Shown piece by piece: positions 45,271 through 54,272 of a stretch of 64,000 bases of DNA. Where the stretch lies: positions 42,113 to 106,112 of the forward strand of contig NZ_BMYY01000013.1 of assembly GCF_014652515.1 (NCBI RefSeq). Reading direction: 5' to 3'. The stretch is from Bacterioplanes sanyensis (GTDB lineage: Bacteria; Pseudomonadota; Gammaproteobacteria; Pseudomonadales; Oceanobacteraceae). The notes beneath the pieces are model-generated. The model ran no database searches. It was not told the origin of the DNA and saw only the letters and a list, made by a program, of their open reading frames with translations. The position numbers and the translations under genes were made by a program. How positions within the stretch are numbered: the first letter of the stretch is position 1; each line of letters starts with the position of its first letter.

Positions 45271-45780
45271 ATGAATGTCATGTTTGAACCCTTTGCGCCC
45301 AACGCCCAATCCCAGCCTCTCGATTACCACATCGTCACCGCAGGCCGAGAGCACTTTGCCGCCATCGCCGAACTGATAGAACAACGTGAGGGCTATGCCA
45401 TCGATCGTGCGCATTTGCGCCGTTTATTGCGAGCAGAAAATACCATTGCACTCGTCGCTATCGAACGGGATCGTGTGGTGGGCTATGGCAAAGCAACACA
45501 ATTCTTGGGCGACGATTATTCGCCGCAAGGCTGGTATTTATCGGGTTTGATTGTCGACCCGGCTTATCGACGTGGTGGCATTGCCCGCGCATTAACCGCG
45601 CAGCGGTTACAGCAATTGGCACAACACACCCACACGGTTTATTACTTTGCTAACGTCAATAACCACACGTCTATTGCGCTGCATGAAGAGTTTGGTTTTG
45701 AGTTAATCGACAATGATTTTGCTTTTCCTGACGTCATCTTTAATAACGGCCACGGCCAGTTATTTAAGCTCGACCTTTAA
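45271..45780 (+). CDS. GNAT-family acetyltransferase
   Basis: A 169-aa protein from the ATG at 45271; an ATG at 45280 is equally good and the ribosome site is weak. The acetyl-CoA motif is LIVDPAYRRGGIARALTAQRL, followed by NVNNHTSIALHEEFGFEL. The protein ends soon after in a strand-rich tail. Substrate unknown; stands alone. Confidence 0.75.
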   Translation: MNVMFEPFAPNAQSQPLDYHIVTAGREHFAAIAELIEQREGYAIDRAHLRRLLRAENTIALVAIERDRVVGYGKATQFLGDDYSPQGWYLSGLIVDPAYRRGGIARALTAQRLQQLAQHTHTVYYFANVNNHTSIALHEEFGFELIDNDFAFPDVIFNNGHGQLFKLDL

Positions 45781-45828
45781 CAGCATTCGTTCGCCCGTTC
45801 TCAATTAGCGGCGGCTGGCGTCGAAGCA

Positions 45829-46449
45829 TTACTCGGCAACGGTCAGCCAACGCCGCCCTTCCGCCAGAGTTTGTTGCAACAACGGCCATTCGATTAACGA
45901 CTTTTGATAGTTCGCCGCCATGCCATTGAGCTGAATCCCATAGGACTCGAGCCGATAGGCGGTGATGGCGAACATGGTATCGACGGCACCCGGTTTGGCA
46001 AACATAAAGCGTCCTTTGGCACGAGCAAAAATGCGCTCTAGGCGCTGCAACTCATCACTGAGCTCCATTGGCCGCTGAGTCATAGGTGCCACCGGTTTTA
46101 CCGAAAAACCGCAATGGGCGCGCAAATTGTTAAAGCCGGCATGCACTTCTGCGCATAGGCTGCGCGCCAGTGCACGCTCGCTGGTGGATTCGGGATACAG
46201 CGCACCGTCAAAGCGTTCGTTTAAGTATTCGATAATGGCCAGGGAATCGTGAATGGCGCCGTGCTCGGTTTTTAGCACCGGCACCAAGCCCGATTGGGAT
46301 TGGCGCATCACCCGCGATACGTGCCCTGGCGCTGCCAGGTTTATGACTTCCAGTTGCACAGGCTGTTTGAGCAATTGGAAACACATCCACACCCGCAATG
46401 ACCAGGTGGATTCCGTGCCGGCGATCAGAGTCATTTCAGAGTGAGACAT
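45829..46449 (-). CDS. Glutathione S-transferase family protein
   Basis: A 206-aa protein with thioredoxin-fold N-terminus (TWSLRVWMCFQLLKQPV, SGLVPVL, DSLAIIEYLNERF) and all-helical C-terminus. The Ser in STWSLR takes the place of the catalytic Ser/Cys of zeta- or beta-like classes. Probably detoxification or conjugate chemistry in the cytoplasm. Single gene. Confidence 0.8.
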   Translation of the reverse strand: MSHSEMTLIAGTESTWSLRVWMCFQLLKQPVQLEVINLAAPGHVSRVMRQSQSGLVPVLKTEHGAIHDSLAIIEYLNERFDGALYPESTSERALARSLCAEVHAGFNNLRAHCGFSVKPVAPMTQRPMELSDELQRLERIFARAKGRFMFAKPGAVDTMFAITAYRLESYGIQLNGMAANYQKSLIEWPLLQQTLAEGRRWLTVAE

Positions 46450-46475
46450 GCGTTAATTCCCCAAAGATGTGCGCT

Positions 46476-46743
46476 CTAGTGTCCTGAGTCAGAAATTCGC
46501 GTAGTTTCAGAGCGAATGGAAAGCGCTAGTACAAGGCGCTGTTTGCAGGAAATATCGGGATCTTTTCAAGAACAGCAACGCCGTAATGGGGCTTTCCATT
46601 CGTTCCCTTAGGGCGGGCCCTTCAAGCCCTCTGGCTTCGTTCTGCCTCTTGCCAATGGAACCACCATTGCCTGTGAGGCACACCTCGCCACAGAACTTGG
46701 ATGGCTCGCTGAAAGCATGCGAACTTCTGACTCAGGACACCAG
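46476..46743. mobile_element. MITE-like element, 268 bp, with 25-bp terminal inverted repeats
   Basis: Termini 46476-46500 and 46719-46743 are inverted copies matching at 23 of 25 positions. There is no transposase. In reverse orientation, its centre aligns with the element at 6084-6350: AT-ACG-CGTTG, TTGAAAAG and ATTTCCTGC occur in the same order and at similar distances, and CCCTAAGGG is shared. The lengths are almost equal. It fills most of the 405-bp gap between the GST and GFA genes; I see nothing else there. Confidence 0.75.
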
Positions 46744-46854
46744 CATAGCTCAAAAGTACCAACTTGCGCTTAGCCTGCGCGATCGCAAGCATCATCTTGG
46801 CGAGGTAGGTATATTCAAAGCGCTGTGCCATCCGACTCAAATAAGGAGATTGTT

Positions 46855-47268
46855 ATGCATTATTCGTTATCTTGCCTGTGCGGCCAAGCAGGCCTTAGCG
46901 TGAATACAGACATCAGCGACGTGGGTATTTGCCATTGCAGTATGTGTCGTCGTTGGAGTGGCAGCCCCATGATGGCCGTGCATGTTGGCACTGAAGTTGA
47001 AATTCGCGATGAGCAGGCCATCACTCGTTATGCATCATCAGAATGGGCAAACCGTGGTTTTTGCACACACTGCGGCACACATTTGTTTTACCAGCTGAAT
47101 CACAATCAAGAATATATTGTGCCAGCGGGGTTATTCCCAGCGGATGTCGATTTCACCCTGACATCACAAATATATATCGATCACAAACCGCCGTATTATG
47201 AGTTTGCAAACGCCACCACCAAGATGACCGAGGCCGAGTTTCTCGCCAGTGCTGGCGTCGAAGTTTAA
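46855..47268 (+). CDS. GFA-family (glutathione-dependent formaldehyde-activating-like) zinc protein
   Basis: A 137-aa protein from the ATG at 46855 with AAGGAG upstream. Zinc-site Cys are in CLCGQ, CHCSMCRRWSG and FCTHCGTHL, the GFA layout. The family includes S-hydroxymethylglutathione-forming enzymes and many uncharacterised members; the role here is unproven. It ends at a strong hairpin shared with the convergent nuclease gene. Confidence 0.83.
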   Translation: MHYSLSCLCGQAGLSVNTDISDVGICHCSMCRRWSGSPMMAVHVGTEVEIRDEQAITRYASSEWANRGFCTHCGTHLFYQLNHNQEYIVPAGLFPADVDFTLTSQIYIDHKPPYYEFANATTKMTEAEFLASAGVEV

Positions 47269-47280
47269 GCACAAAAAGAA

Positions 47281-47313
47281 AACCCCAGTGCGGGCAATGC
47301 CCGCACTGGGGTT
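47281..47313 (-). terminator. Strong terminator of the extracellular nuclease gene
   Basis: A perfect 15-bp stem (47281-47295 with 47299-47313) and 3-nt loop. On the minus strand it is followed by TTCTTTTT (complement of 47273-47280). It lies 6 bp after the nuclease stop and may also stop the GFA transcript on the plus strand, though the T run there is poor. Confidence 0.85.
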
Positions 47314-47319
47314 AGTCGT

Positions 47320-50133
47320 TTACCAAGGCCAAAGCGACTGCCACCAGTCTTGTAGCCACTTCCACCAACGCTGCCAAGGCGATTGTGGCTCACGCTCATC
47401 CAGCAAAGTCACACTGGCCACCAAGCTTGCCTGACCATCACTGACGCTGAACTCGACTGTCAGCGGCAAAGCGTCCAACTGACTAGCCGTGAGTTCTACC
47501 TGCAGCTCACCTTGCGGCTGCAAAGTAATCCCCGGGTACTCAGCCAGCAACTCATAACTCAGGGCATCGCCATCGGCATCAATAAAGTATTGGCTTAAGT
47601 CGACTTGGTAGCGGGTATGCGTATTTTCAATGCCAACATCGCTGATCACAGCGCTTTGCTCCGGCGCCTGGTTGGCAGTTGCAAAGGTCAGGCCCACGAC
47701 AATCGGATCGTGATCGGAAGAGCGGTAGGCATCGGCGGCGGCATAATTATCCACCGAGTCATAGCGCTGACCATTGGCTTCGGTTAAATAATCCATAATC
47801 GGCGCTTCAACCGAGTTGATGTGCCAAGCATCCACGCTGACCACATGCTCTAATAAATCTGCCGATACCAGCGCATGATCCAAACTGCCTAAAAAGCCGC
47901 TAAAGCTGTAAGAAAACGGTTTTGCTTCGCTGCTTTTATCCGTGTATTTCAAGTTGGTGAAACCGTCTTGATAAAACACCTGCATCGGATCTTCTTGGCT
48001 GTAGGCGTTTAAGTCGCCCAAAATCAAGGTTGCTTGCGACTCTACTCCCGTCGGCTGAGTGGCCAAAAACTCCACCAGTGCTTGTGCCGCCTTGGTGCGC
48101 GTCAGGTTGCAGTTGCCAACGCCATGTTCGCCTTCATTGGGTTCATTACAGGCCGAGCCTTTGGATTTTAAGTGGTTCACCGACACGGTAAATACCGAGT
48201 CGCGGTAGCGGAACGACTGAATCAAAGACGGGCGGTTTTTATCATCGATAAACAGGGGCTCACCCTGCTCATCCAAAGGCGAGTTGCTGCTGTCTAAAAT
48301 AACGCTGCCACCTTCCAGACTCACTTTCGCTGGGCGATACAACAACCCCACGGCAATGGCATCGTCGCCAATCCGGCTACGCCCTGGATTCACGTAGGCA
48401 TATTCATCGCCCGCCGCTTGCACGGCATTCAGTGCATTTACCAGCTCGGCAATGGCACTGCGACTGTCGTAGCCGTCGTTTTCTATTTCCATCAGGCCGA
48501 CAATATCGGCATCCATTGCCTGCAAGGCAGAGACAATTTTGGCGGTTTGCATCGCTAACGCCGCTGCCGTCGGTGCACCGCGCTCAGTCGGAAAACCACC
48601 GCCTTGGCCATCGCCATTAAAGAAGTTCAGCACATTCATGCCGGCAATCACCAGCTCAGCGTCTAACGCCACTTCTGGCGCCGTCGTGCGCTCTGCCACC
48701 GGGTCAATGATGATCTGCTCGGGAATGACACTGTAATGATTGCGGTATTCATGCAACACACCGGTGAGCGTCGGTACCCGATAACCAATGCGCATTGGGT
48801 TGCTGGCAGCAAAGCCAGATTCATCTGGGAAGGGAATAAATTCAGGATACGGGCTGGAGACGCCGTCATCGACCAACAACACATCCAGCGGTCTTGCTGC
48901 GGCCAATGCCTGAGCTTGACTGCTGCCTGGCAATGCCACCTCGGTTGGCTGGTAATGCAATTGCGACGACAGCACAAACTGGCCGTAATTACCAAAACCG
49001 TAACCCGTGCCAAATAAGTCACTCACCACCAGGTTTTGCTGGCTGTGAATGCGCATGCCTTCAAGCGCTTCCCAAACATTGAGATCGGCGACCGGCAAAG
49101 TCACCGCCACCGGCGCTGGCAATGCTTGGTTGCTGGCACACACTTTAATGTCAGTGACATTTTTCAGCTGCGTGATTTGGTTATATTCATCGACTTGTGC
49201 CACTAAGCGCACACGATCGCCCACGCTAACCTCGGAGCGATAGTCGTAAACAAACACACCCTCGGAGGTGTGTGGATCGTTGTCGTATTCGCTTTCAGCC
49301 TGCTGCAGCCAATAGCCGCTGTATTGATAAGAGCTGTCGCCATTGGCCAGGGTGCCACCCTGCAGATCTGTGGTGACAATCGCTTCGACCACCACGGTTT
49401 GGCCGCGCAATGGGCTGGCGTCGTTATCGGCGTCGTCCATGCGCCCCTGAATTGCGCTGATGAGTTGATACTGATTATGTGAAACGTCGCCACAAGCACC
49501 CAGGCCCACATCTGGGTCAGGATCAACCGTGCCGCAATGATTGTCTGCCCCAGGCGTTGGCACGGCCTGCTGATAACCCTCGGTATTGCGCGCCACGCCT
49601 GCGCCACAGCGCTGATTGGAATGGCTATCTTTATCGCCATTAGCGTCTTCATTGATCTGGCCTTGACCCGCGTTTAACAGCACCAGCAAGTCAGTGGCAT
49701 CGGCATCGTTGGTGTCATATACCAACGCATCGACCACAGCGTTGGCATCCACGCCGGTATTATTCGGAAAGTCCGTCGCAGGACGCTGATAAAGCGCTAC
49801 CGCATCCGCACCGTTTTGAATCAAGTTGGTGTTGACGCCGATATCAACATCGCAATTGGCAACGGCGCTGGTATCACCACACAGCACCAAATAGCCCTCG
49901 GCATTGGTTTGATAATTACTCAAATCAACGCTGAGATAGCTTTTGGCGCCACTGCCGTTGAACAACACCAGGCTGTAACCAGCCAACGATTGCTGGCCCA
50001 GGCCACCGTCATACAGTTCGATAAATTCGCTGCTGTCGGTGCCGCTTTGATCGGCATCGACTTCATTAATGATGAACTGCGCCTGCGCACTGCTGGCCAT
50101 CAGCAGCGCCAGGCTAAGCGTTATTTTTTGCAT
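47320..50133 (-). CDS. ExeM/NucH-family extracellular endonuclease
   Basis: A 937-aa protein from the ATG at 50133 (AGGGA 6 nt upstream; the ATG at 50148 is worse placed). Signal peptide 1-18; lamin-tail domain (FIINEVDADQSGTDSSEFIELYDG) to about 150; OB-fold region (about 225-350); endonuclease/exonuclease/phosphatase domain with VIAGMNVLNFFNGDG, GLMEIENDG, NHLKSKGS, ILGDLNAY and SSDHDPIVVGL; then a cadherin-like beta domain. Unlike many relatives it has no GlyGly-CTERM; instead it ends in a Trp-rich stretch. It probably degrades extracellular DNA for phosphate or biofilm release. Confidence 0.9.
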   Translation of the reverse strand: MQKITLSLALLMASSAQAQFIINEVDADQSGTDSSEFIELYDGGLGQQSLAGYSLVLFNGSGAKSYLSVDLSNYQTNAEGYLVLCGDTSAVANCDVDIGVNTNLIQNGADAVALYQRPATDFPNNTGVDANAVVDALVYDTNDADATDLLVLLNAGQGQINEDANGDKDSHSNQRCGAGVARNTEGYQQAVPTPGADNHCGTVDPDPDVGLGACGDVSHNQYQLISAIQGRMDDADNDASPLRGQTVVVEAIVTTDLQGGTLANGDSSYQYSGYWLQQAESEYDNDPHTSEGVFVYDYRSEVSVGDRVRLVAQVDEYNQITQLKNVTDIKVCASNQALPAPVAVTLPVADLNVWEALEGMRIHSQQNLVVSDLFGTGYGFGNYGQFVLSSQLHYQPTEVALPGSSQAQALAAARPLDVLLVDDGVSSPYPEFIPFPDESGFAASNPMRIGYRVPTLTGVLHEYRNHYSVIPEQIIIDPVAERTTAPEVALDAELVIAGMNVLNFFNGDGQGGGFPTERGAPTAAALAMQTAKIVSALQAMDADIVGLMEIENDGYDSRSAIAELVNALNAVQAAGDEYAYVNPGRSRIGDDAIAVGLLYRPAKVSLEGGSVILDSSNSPLDEQGEPLFIDDKNRPSLIQSFRYRDSVFTVSVNHLKSKGSACNEPNEGEHGVGNCNLTRTKAAQALVEFLATQPTGVESQATLILGDLNAYSQEDPMQVFYQDGFTNLKYTDKSSEAKPFSYSFSGFLGSLDHALVSADLLEHVVSVDAWHINSVEAPIMDYLTEANGQRYDSVDNYAAADAYRSSDHDPIVVGLTFATANQAPEQSAVISDVGIENTHTRYQVDLSQYFIDADGDALSYELLAEYPGITLQPQGELQVELTASQLDALPLTVEFSVSDGQASLVASVTLLDEREPQSPWQRWWKWLQDWWQSLWPW

Positions 50134-50266
50134 CTTGGTTCCCTGCATGAAAAGAAAGTCGGCAGGGTGACGGCGAAGTGTGTCAATTTTAAGTCGCTAT
50201 TTTCCTAGGCGAGAAAAACAAACGCTAAGCATTAGACTGTTTAGGCCAACGCTATCAATAGGCCTA

Positions 50267-50296
50267 AAAAAAGCGCCTAGCAATAGGCGCTTTTTT
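50267..50296 (-). terminator. Bidirectional terminator after the 50312 binding-protein gene
   Basis: A 13-bp perfect stem (50267-50279 with 50284-50296), GCAA loop, with T runs on both strands inside the stem. It lies 16 bp after the stop of the binding-protein gene on the minus strand, insulating the nuclease gene downstream. Confidence 0.85.
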
Positions 50297-50311
50297 ATTC
50301 CGGGGCAGGCT

Positions 50312-51094
50312 TTATTGCTGGTCAATTAAGCGCTGAACGTTGGCAGGAATTTCACCCACCCCCCATTTTTCGTAAATGGCTTGCAGCTTGCCTGACTTCA
50401 CCATTTCTGGAATGCGGCGGTTGTATACCTTGATTAAATGATCGGAGATATCCGTATCAGCAAACCCCACATACACATCCGTGCCTTCTGGCATGTCGTG
50501 CATTTCAAAGTTTTCAATGCCGTAACCCGCTTCTTGCAGTGCCATGGCAATTTCATCCCACTCATCGATTAAGATATCGAGACTGCCATCCATCAACAGC
50601 GCCACACCGTCGGCAGTATCGCGGAACTCGCGCAGGGTAAAGTCGCGCTTGTCTTCATCGATCAGCTCGTAATCTTTGATCCAACCGACGGTGCGATTGG
50701 TGAAGGTGTCATAGCCGTTCCATTGATAGCCTTTATTGATCGGATACAAGACCGCCAAGCGCTCAACATCAATGGCATAATCAGGAAAGCGCAACGGCTC
50801 TTCTGTGTCGCGATATTCACCAATAATGCCGTTATAGACCGAATATTTGGTAACCATTTTCATCGCCCGATTCCAAGGCACAGTGGCCGGCTTTAAACGA
50901 ATACCGGCAGGCTGGTAAATCTCACGTAGCAGGTCCCAATAGAGCCCTGTGCCATCCCTGTTAGAAAACTCTGGCCATTCCGGGGCCACGAGGTTGACCA
51001 CTTTAATGTGCTTGGCGGTAAATTCTGCCGTTGGCGCTTCACTGGCAGCAGTGCTTGCCAGCAGCAAGCTGGCCAATAACATTAGGATGCGCAT
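50312..51094 (-). CDS. Periplasmic solute-binding protein (family-3-like)
   Basis: A 260-aa protein with signal peptide (1-18) and a PBPb fold (IKVVNLVAPEWPEFSNRDGTG, DLLREIYQPAGIRL, VPWNRAMKMV, LMDGSLDILIDEWDE). No transporter genes adjoin it. It lies 50 bp downstream of a secreted amine oxidase on the same strand, so the two may be co-expressed around an amine or amino-acid substrate; that link is inference. Confidence 0.75.
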   Translation of the reverse strand: MRILMLLASLLLASTAASEAPTAEFTAKHIKVVNLVAPEWPEFSNRDGTGLYWDLLREIYQPAGIRLKPATVPWNRAMKMVTKYSVYNGIIGEYRDTEEPLRFPDYAIDVERLAVLYPINKGYQWNGYDTFTNRTVGWIKDYELIDEDKRDFTLREFRDTADGVALLMDGSLDILIDEWDEIAMALQEAGYGIENFEMHDMPEGTDVYVGFADTDISDHLIKVYNRRIPEMVKSGKLQAIYEKWGVGEIPANVQRLIDQQ

Positions 51095-51144
51095 AGGGGT
51101 CTCCGGTTGAGGCGCGCCTTGCGCGCCCGTTAATTTAAGGTAGC

Positions 51145-52530
51145 TTATAAAGACAGTTGCTTAGCAGCACGCTGGCCAGAGCGAATGGCACCTTCCAGAT
51201 AGCCGACGTAGCGATCCGCAGTGTGCTCACCCGCCCAAATCAAACGCCCTTGTGGCTGGCGCCAAGCCTGCCAAAAACGCGTCACATCGCCTGGCCCGTA
51301 AGCGCTGTAACCGCCTTGCTGCCATGGCTGACGCAGCCAAGCTTGGGTTTCGGCACGCAAAAACAGCGCATCGGCACCTGGGTAAACCTGCGCTACTTGC
51401 TCGCGCGCAGCCGCAATTAACTCAGCGTCGGTTTTATAGCGATCGCCGTCGGCAAAGCGGCCGGAAGTATACACAGTTAAAATACCGGCTTCGCCCTGCT
51501 GCTGATCAGTGGCTTCCCAAGTCCAACCTAAGGGCAAATCTGCCACGGTATCGCCGTTAAGCTCGGCATCTAGCCAGAAGCGCTTGCTGTATTGCAACAT
51601 CACCTTGGTATGGCTGCCATAACCCAATGCGGCAGCATTGCTCAGCGGCGCCGACAGCTGCGGCACAAAGCGGATCTGACTCAGCACCTTGGCGGGCACA
51701 GTGACCACAGCGTAATCCGCGTGAAACGCTTTGCCAGCCGCGATGACATCAACGCCCTTATCGGTGTGACGAATCTCGGTGACGGCATGATTCAGCAATA
51801 CCGGTTTTTTTAAGCCTGCGGCCAGCGCTTTCGGCAGTTTGATATTACCGCCAGCGATGCGATAAATTTCGATTTGATCGTCGTCCACGCCTTCATAAAC
51901 TTTGGCTTGATGCGCCAAGAACAGCAGTGACATTTGCGTCGGTTCGGCATACTCGCCACGAATGTGGTGCTCGGCCAATGTGCGTGCTTTGGGCGCTAGG
52001 TTTAAGCCATCCAGCCATTGCGCTACCGACTGTTGGTCCAGCTGTTTGGCATTGGGTGCTTGATCCAGTTGTGCCGGGTTAGGTACCAGCTTTGCCAATG
52101 CTTCTAGCTCTTCCCAGAAACGATCGTAGTCAGCCATGGCTTTGGCGCCGATCAGCACTTCCAGCTCTGACTCAGGCACGCGCTTGCCATCGATAAAGTA
52201 CGCTGTGTCATAGTCGTAGCCCACTTCTTCGAAATCGAGTTTGAACTTTTGCGCATAGGCATGCACTTGGGTGTGTACCTCAATGCCATCCAATAACTCG
52301 CCCCCCGCTTCGGCGTACTGGCCTTGCTCAAAGACGTTATAAAGCGTGTGCACACGGCCACCAATGCGCTGCTGCGCTTCCAGCACGGTGACATCCACAC
52401 CTTGCTGCTCTAACTCATACGCCGCCGTCAGGCCGGCCAAGCCAGCACCCACCACAATGGCCGACGGCTTTTCATCCGCCTGTACCACACAGCTCAAACA
52501 GGCAGAGAGCAAAATACCCAGTTTCTTCAT
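51145..52530 (-). CDS. Exported flavin monoamine oxidase
   Basis: A 461-aa protein. A Sec-type signal peptide (1-18, containing SACLSCVVQA) is followed by the FAD site AIVVGAGLAGLTAAYELEQQGVDVTVLEA (split by family motifs), RIGGRVHT and the C-terminal WAGEHTADRYVGYLEGAIRSGQRAA of the MAO/polyamine oxidase family. It would oxidise amines or amino acids, releasing ammonia and peroxide. A cofactor-binding flavoprotein with a Sec rather than a Tat signal is unusual, and cofactor loading would then be periplasmic. Confidence 0.82.
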   Translation of the reverse strand: MKKLGILLSACLSCVVQADEKPSAIVVGAGLAGLTAAYELEQQGVDVTVLEAQQRIGGRVHTLYNVFEQGQYAEAGGELLDGIEVHTQVHAYAQKFKLDFEEVGYDYDTAYFIDGKRVPESELEVLIGAKAMADYDRFWEELEALAKLVPNPAQLDQAPNAKQLDQQSVAQWLDGLNLAPKARTLAEHHIRGEYAEPTQMSLLFLAHQAKVYEGVDDDQIEIYRIAGGNIKLPKALAAGLKKPVLLNHAVTEIRHTDKGVDVIAAGKAFHADYAVVTVPAKVLSQIRFVPQLSAPLSNAAALGYGSHTKVMLQYSKRFWLDAELNGDTVADLPLGWTWEATDQQQGEAGILTVYTSGRFADGDRYKTDAELIAAAREQVAQVYPGADALFLRAETQAWLRQPWQQGGYSAYGPGDVTRFWQAWRQPQGRLIWAGEHTADRYVGYLEGAIRSGQRAAKQLSL

Positions 52531-52881
52531 GATCGTTTCTTCTTGTTAATGCATTTAGTGAGTTCGCAAAGCTATCGAACCCGGACTACAACGAAAACGC
52601 CCAAATAAGAAAAACTCTCAGAACCTAGAGGCAGCAGCGCCAAATCAATAGATAAAATACGACGATTTATACCCAATGACGGCAAATATCCGCTACTGAT
52701 AGGCCATTAACTATACCGAACTCACACCTTTGGCTGAACTGAGTAGACATAAATGACGCCTACTTCGTTAGCAGACTGTTAGCCAACGCAGGCAAAGCTT
52801 CAGTAGTAAACAACTGCTCAAACGTACAAAAGAACCGGTGTTTCAGGCATCATGCGCGACTTTATTGATACAGGAAATACT
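52531..52881. other. 351-bp divergent intergenic region
   Basis: Separates the amine oxidase gene and the TSUP permease gene, which are divergent, so it should hold both promoters. I could not pick a convincing -35/-10 pair, a repeat or an RNA gene. The start of the upstream open frame at 52852 is not used; the permease has its own ribosome site at 52872. Confidence 0.4.
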
Positions 52882-53637
52882 ATGGAACTTGCTCCTGAGA
52901 TTCTGTTACTGCTGGCGCTGGTCGCGCTAGTAGCCGGATTTATTGATGCCGTTGCCGGTGGCGGCGGCCTGCTGACGATTCCGGCACTGATGCTGGCGGG
53001 CGTGCCGCCGGTCGCTGCGCTGGCAACCAATAAGTTACAAGCCTGTTTTGGTAGTTTTTCTGCCACACGCTTTTTTGTACGCGAGGGCTTAGTTTCTGTG
53101 CCCAAACAATGGCCCGCCATCACATGCGCTGCCATCGGTGCCGCCGTGGGTGCTTGGCTGATTCAACAAATTAATAGCGATTGGCTGATGACTGCCATGC
53201 CCATCGCTTTGATGCTGATTGCTGTGTATTTAATTCTGGCGCCGCAAGCAGGCACCACCGACCAAGCGCCACGCATGAGTCGCCGCAGCTTTAATGCCAG
53301 CGTGGTCACTGGCGTGGGCCTTTATGACGGTGCCTTTGGCCCGGGTACCGGTACCTTTTTTACTCTGGGCCATACCGTCGGTCGAGGCCTGAGCTTGGTC
53401 AATGCCACCGCGCACGCCAAGCTGCTGAATTTCACCACCAACATTGTGTCGCTGATGGTGTTTATTATTGGCGGCCATATTTTATGGGTGGTGGGCTTGA
53501 GCATGGCCCTAGGTCAGGCCGTTGGTGCGCGCTTAGGCGCAGCAACGGCGATGAAGCAGGGTGCCGGATTTATTCGCTGGATGACGGTGGCTGTGTGTAT
53601 CGCCATCAGTGTGAGCCTGCTCCTTAAAGACGGCTAA
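52882..53637 (+). CDS. TSUP-family (TauE/SafE) membrane permease
   Basis: A 251-aa protein starting at the ATG at 52882 with AGGA upstream. It has eight or so hydrophobic segments and the family motifs GFIDAVAGGGGLLTIPAL and TNKLQACFGS near the start, and YDGAFGPGTGTFF in the second half. TSUP proteins move sulfite, sulfoacetate or other organic anions. No sulfur-compound genes lie beside it. Confidence 0.85.
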   Translation: MELAPEILLLLALVALVAGFIDAVAGGGGLLTIPALMLAGVPPVAALATNKLQACFGSFSATRFFVREGLVSVPKQWPAITCAAIGAAVGAWLIQQINSDWLMTAMPIALMLIAVYLILAPQAGTTDQAPRMSRRSFNASVVTGVGLYDGAFGPGTGTFFTLGHTVGRGLSLVNATAHAKLLNFTTNIVSLMVFIIGGHILWVVGLSMALGQAVGARLGAATAMKQGAGFIRWMTVAVCIAISVSLLLKDG

Positions 53638-53642
53638 TGCGC

Positions 53643-54215
53643 TCAAACCCGCACGACCTGCTCTTGCCCTTGGGCCAGCAGAATAATCTCGCCATTATTT
53701 TGCTGTAGAGCCATAGTGGCCTGTGCTGTTAAACCTAAATACGCACCGCGAATGACCCGCCCCATCATTTGATGGCTCACAGCTACGATTATTTGGTTGG
53801 CATCGAGTGTTGCGAGCCATTGGCGGGCACGCTCAAAGGCCATAGCGTAGCTTTCACCACCCGGCACAACGTAATTCCAATTATCGGCCTGGCGCGCGGC
53901 CCATTCATGTGGGTGCAGCTGCTGTACCTGGGTAGAGGTCAATCCTTCCCACTCGCCATAACCATATTCTTTTATCAGTGGCTGTGGCTGTGGCTTGGCA
54001 TTCAACGCTGCGGCAAAAAACGCCGCCGTTTGGCGCGCCCGCCCCAATGGGCTGGTGATTAAAGACAGTGGCTGCGATGACACAAGCTCAGTGACCGCGC
54101 GCGCCGCATCCTGCGCCTGCTGCTCTCATAACGCTGTTAAAGGCGAGCTTTGCCAGCCTTGTAAGCGTTTACTTAGATTCCATTCGGTTTGCCCATGTCG
54201 TACTAGCACTATCAT
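53643..54215 (-). pseudogene. Histidine phosphatase (phosphoglycerate-mutase-like), interrupted by one in-frame TGA
   Basis: From the ATG at 54215 the frame reads MIVLVRHGQTEWNLSKRLQG, the RHG active site, then hits TGA at 54126-54128 (codon 30) where family members have Gly (LTALGxxQA). The rest continues in the same frame: SPLGRARQTA, EYGYGEWEGL, PGGESYAMAFERA and VSHQMMGR with the second catalytic His. The change fits GGA to TGA. The full product would be 190 aa. A downstream start at 54083 would lack the RHG catalytic motif, so no active enzyme is expected. Confidence 0.8.
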
Positions 54216-54272
54216 TTATTCCGTCTCGATTTGCCCATGTCTTACTAGCACTATCATTTATTCAGTCTCGAT
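54189..54272. repeat. 42-bp tandem duplication across the sseA-phosphatase junction
   Basis: 54189-54230 and 54231-54272 match at 40 of 42 positions. Each copy contains the end of sseA and the ATG plus first nine codons of the phosphatase gene. The copy next to sseA is a decoy: it starts MIVLVRHGQ, continues IETE and stops after 13 codons, ahead of the real ATG. Confidence 0.9.

Noticed and set aside
43582..54215. Recoding of TGA as an amino acid, suggested by two in-frame TGA codons
   Set aside because: The two sites would need different residues (Trp and Gly), and many intact genes in the window end at TGA. Independent nonsense mutations explain it better.
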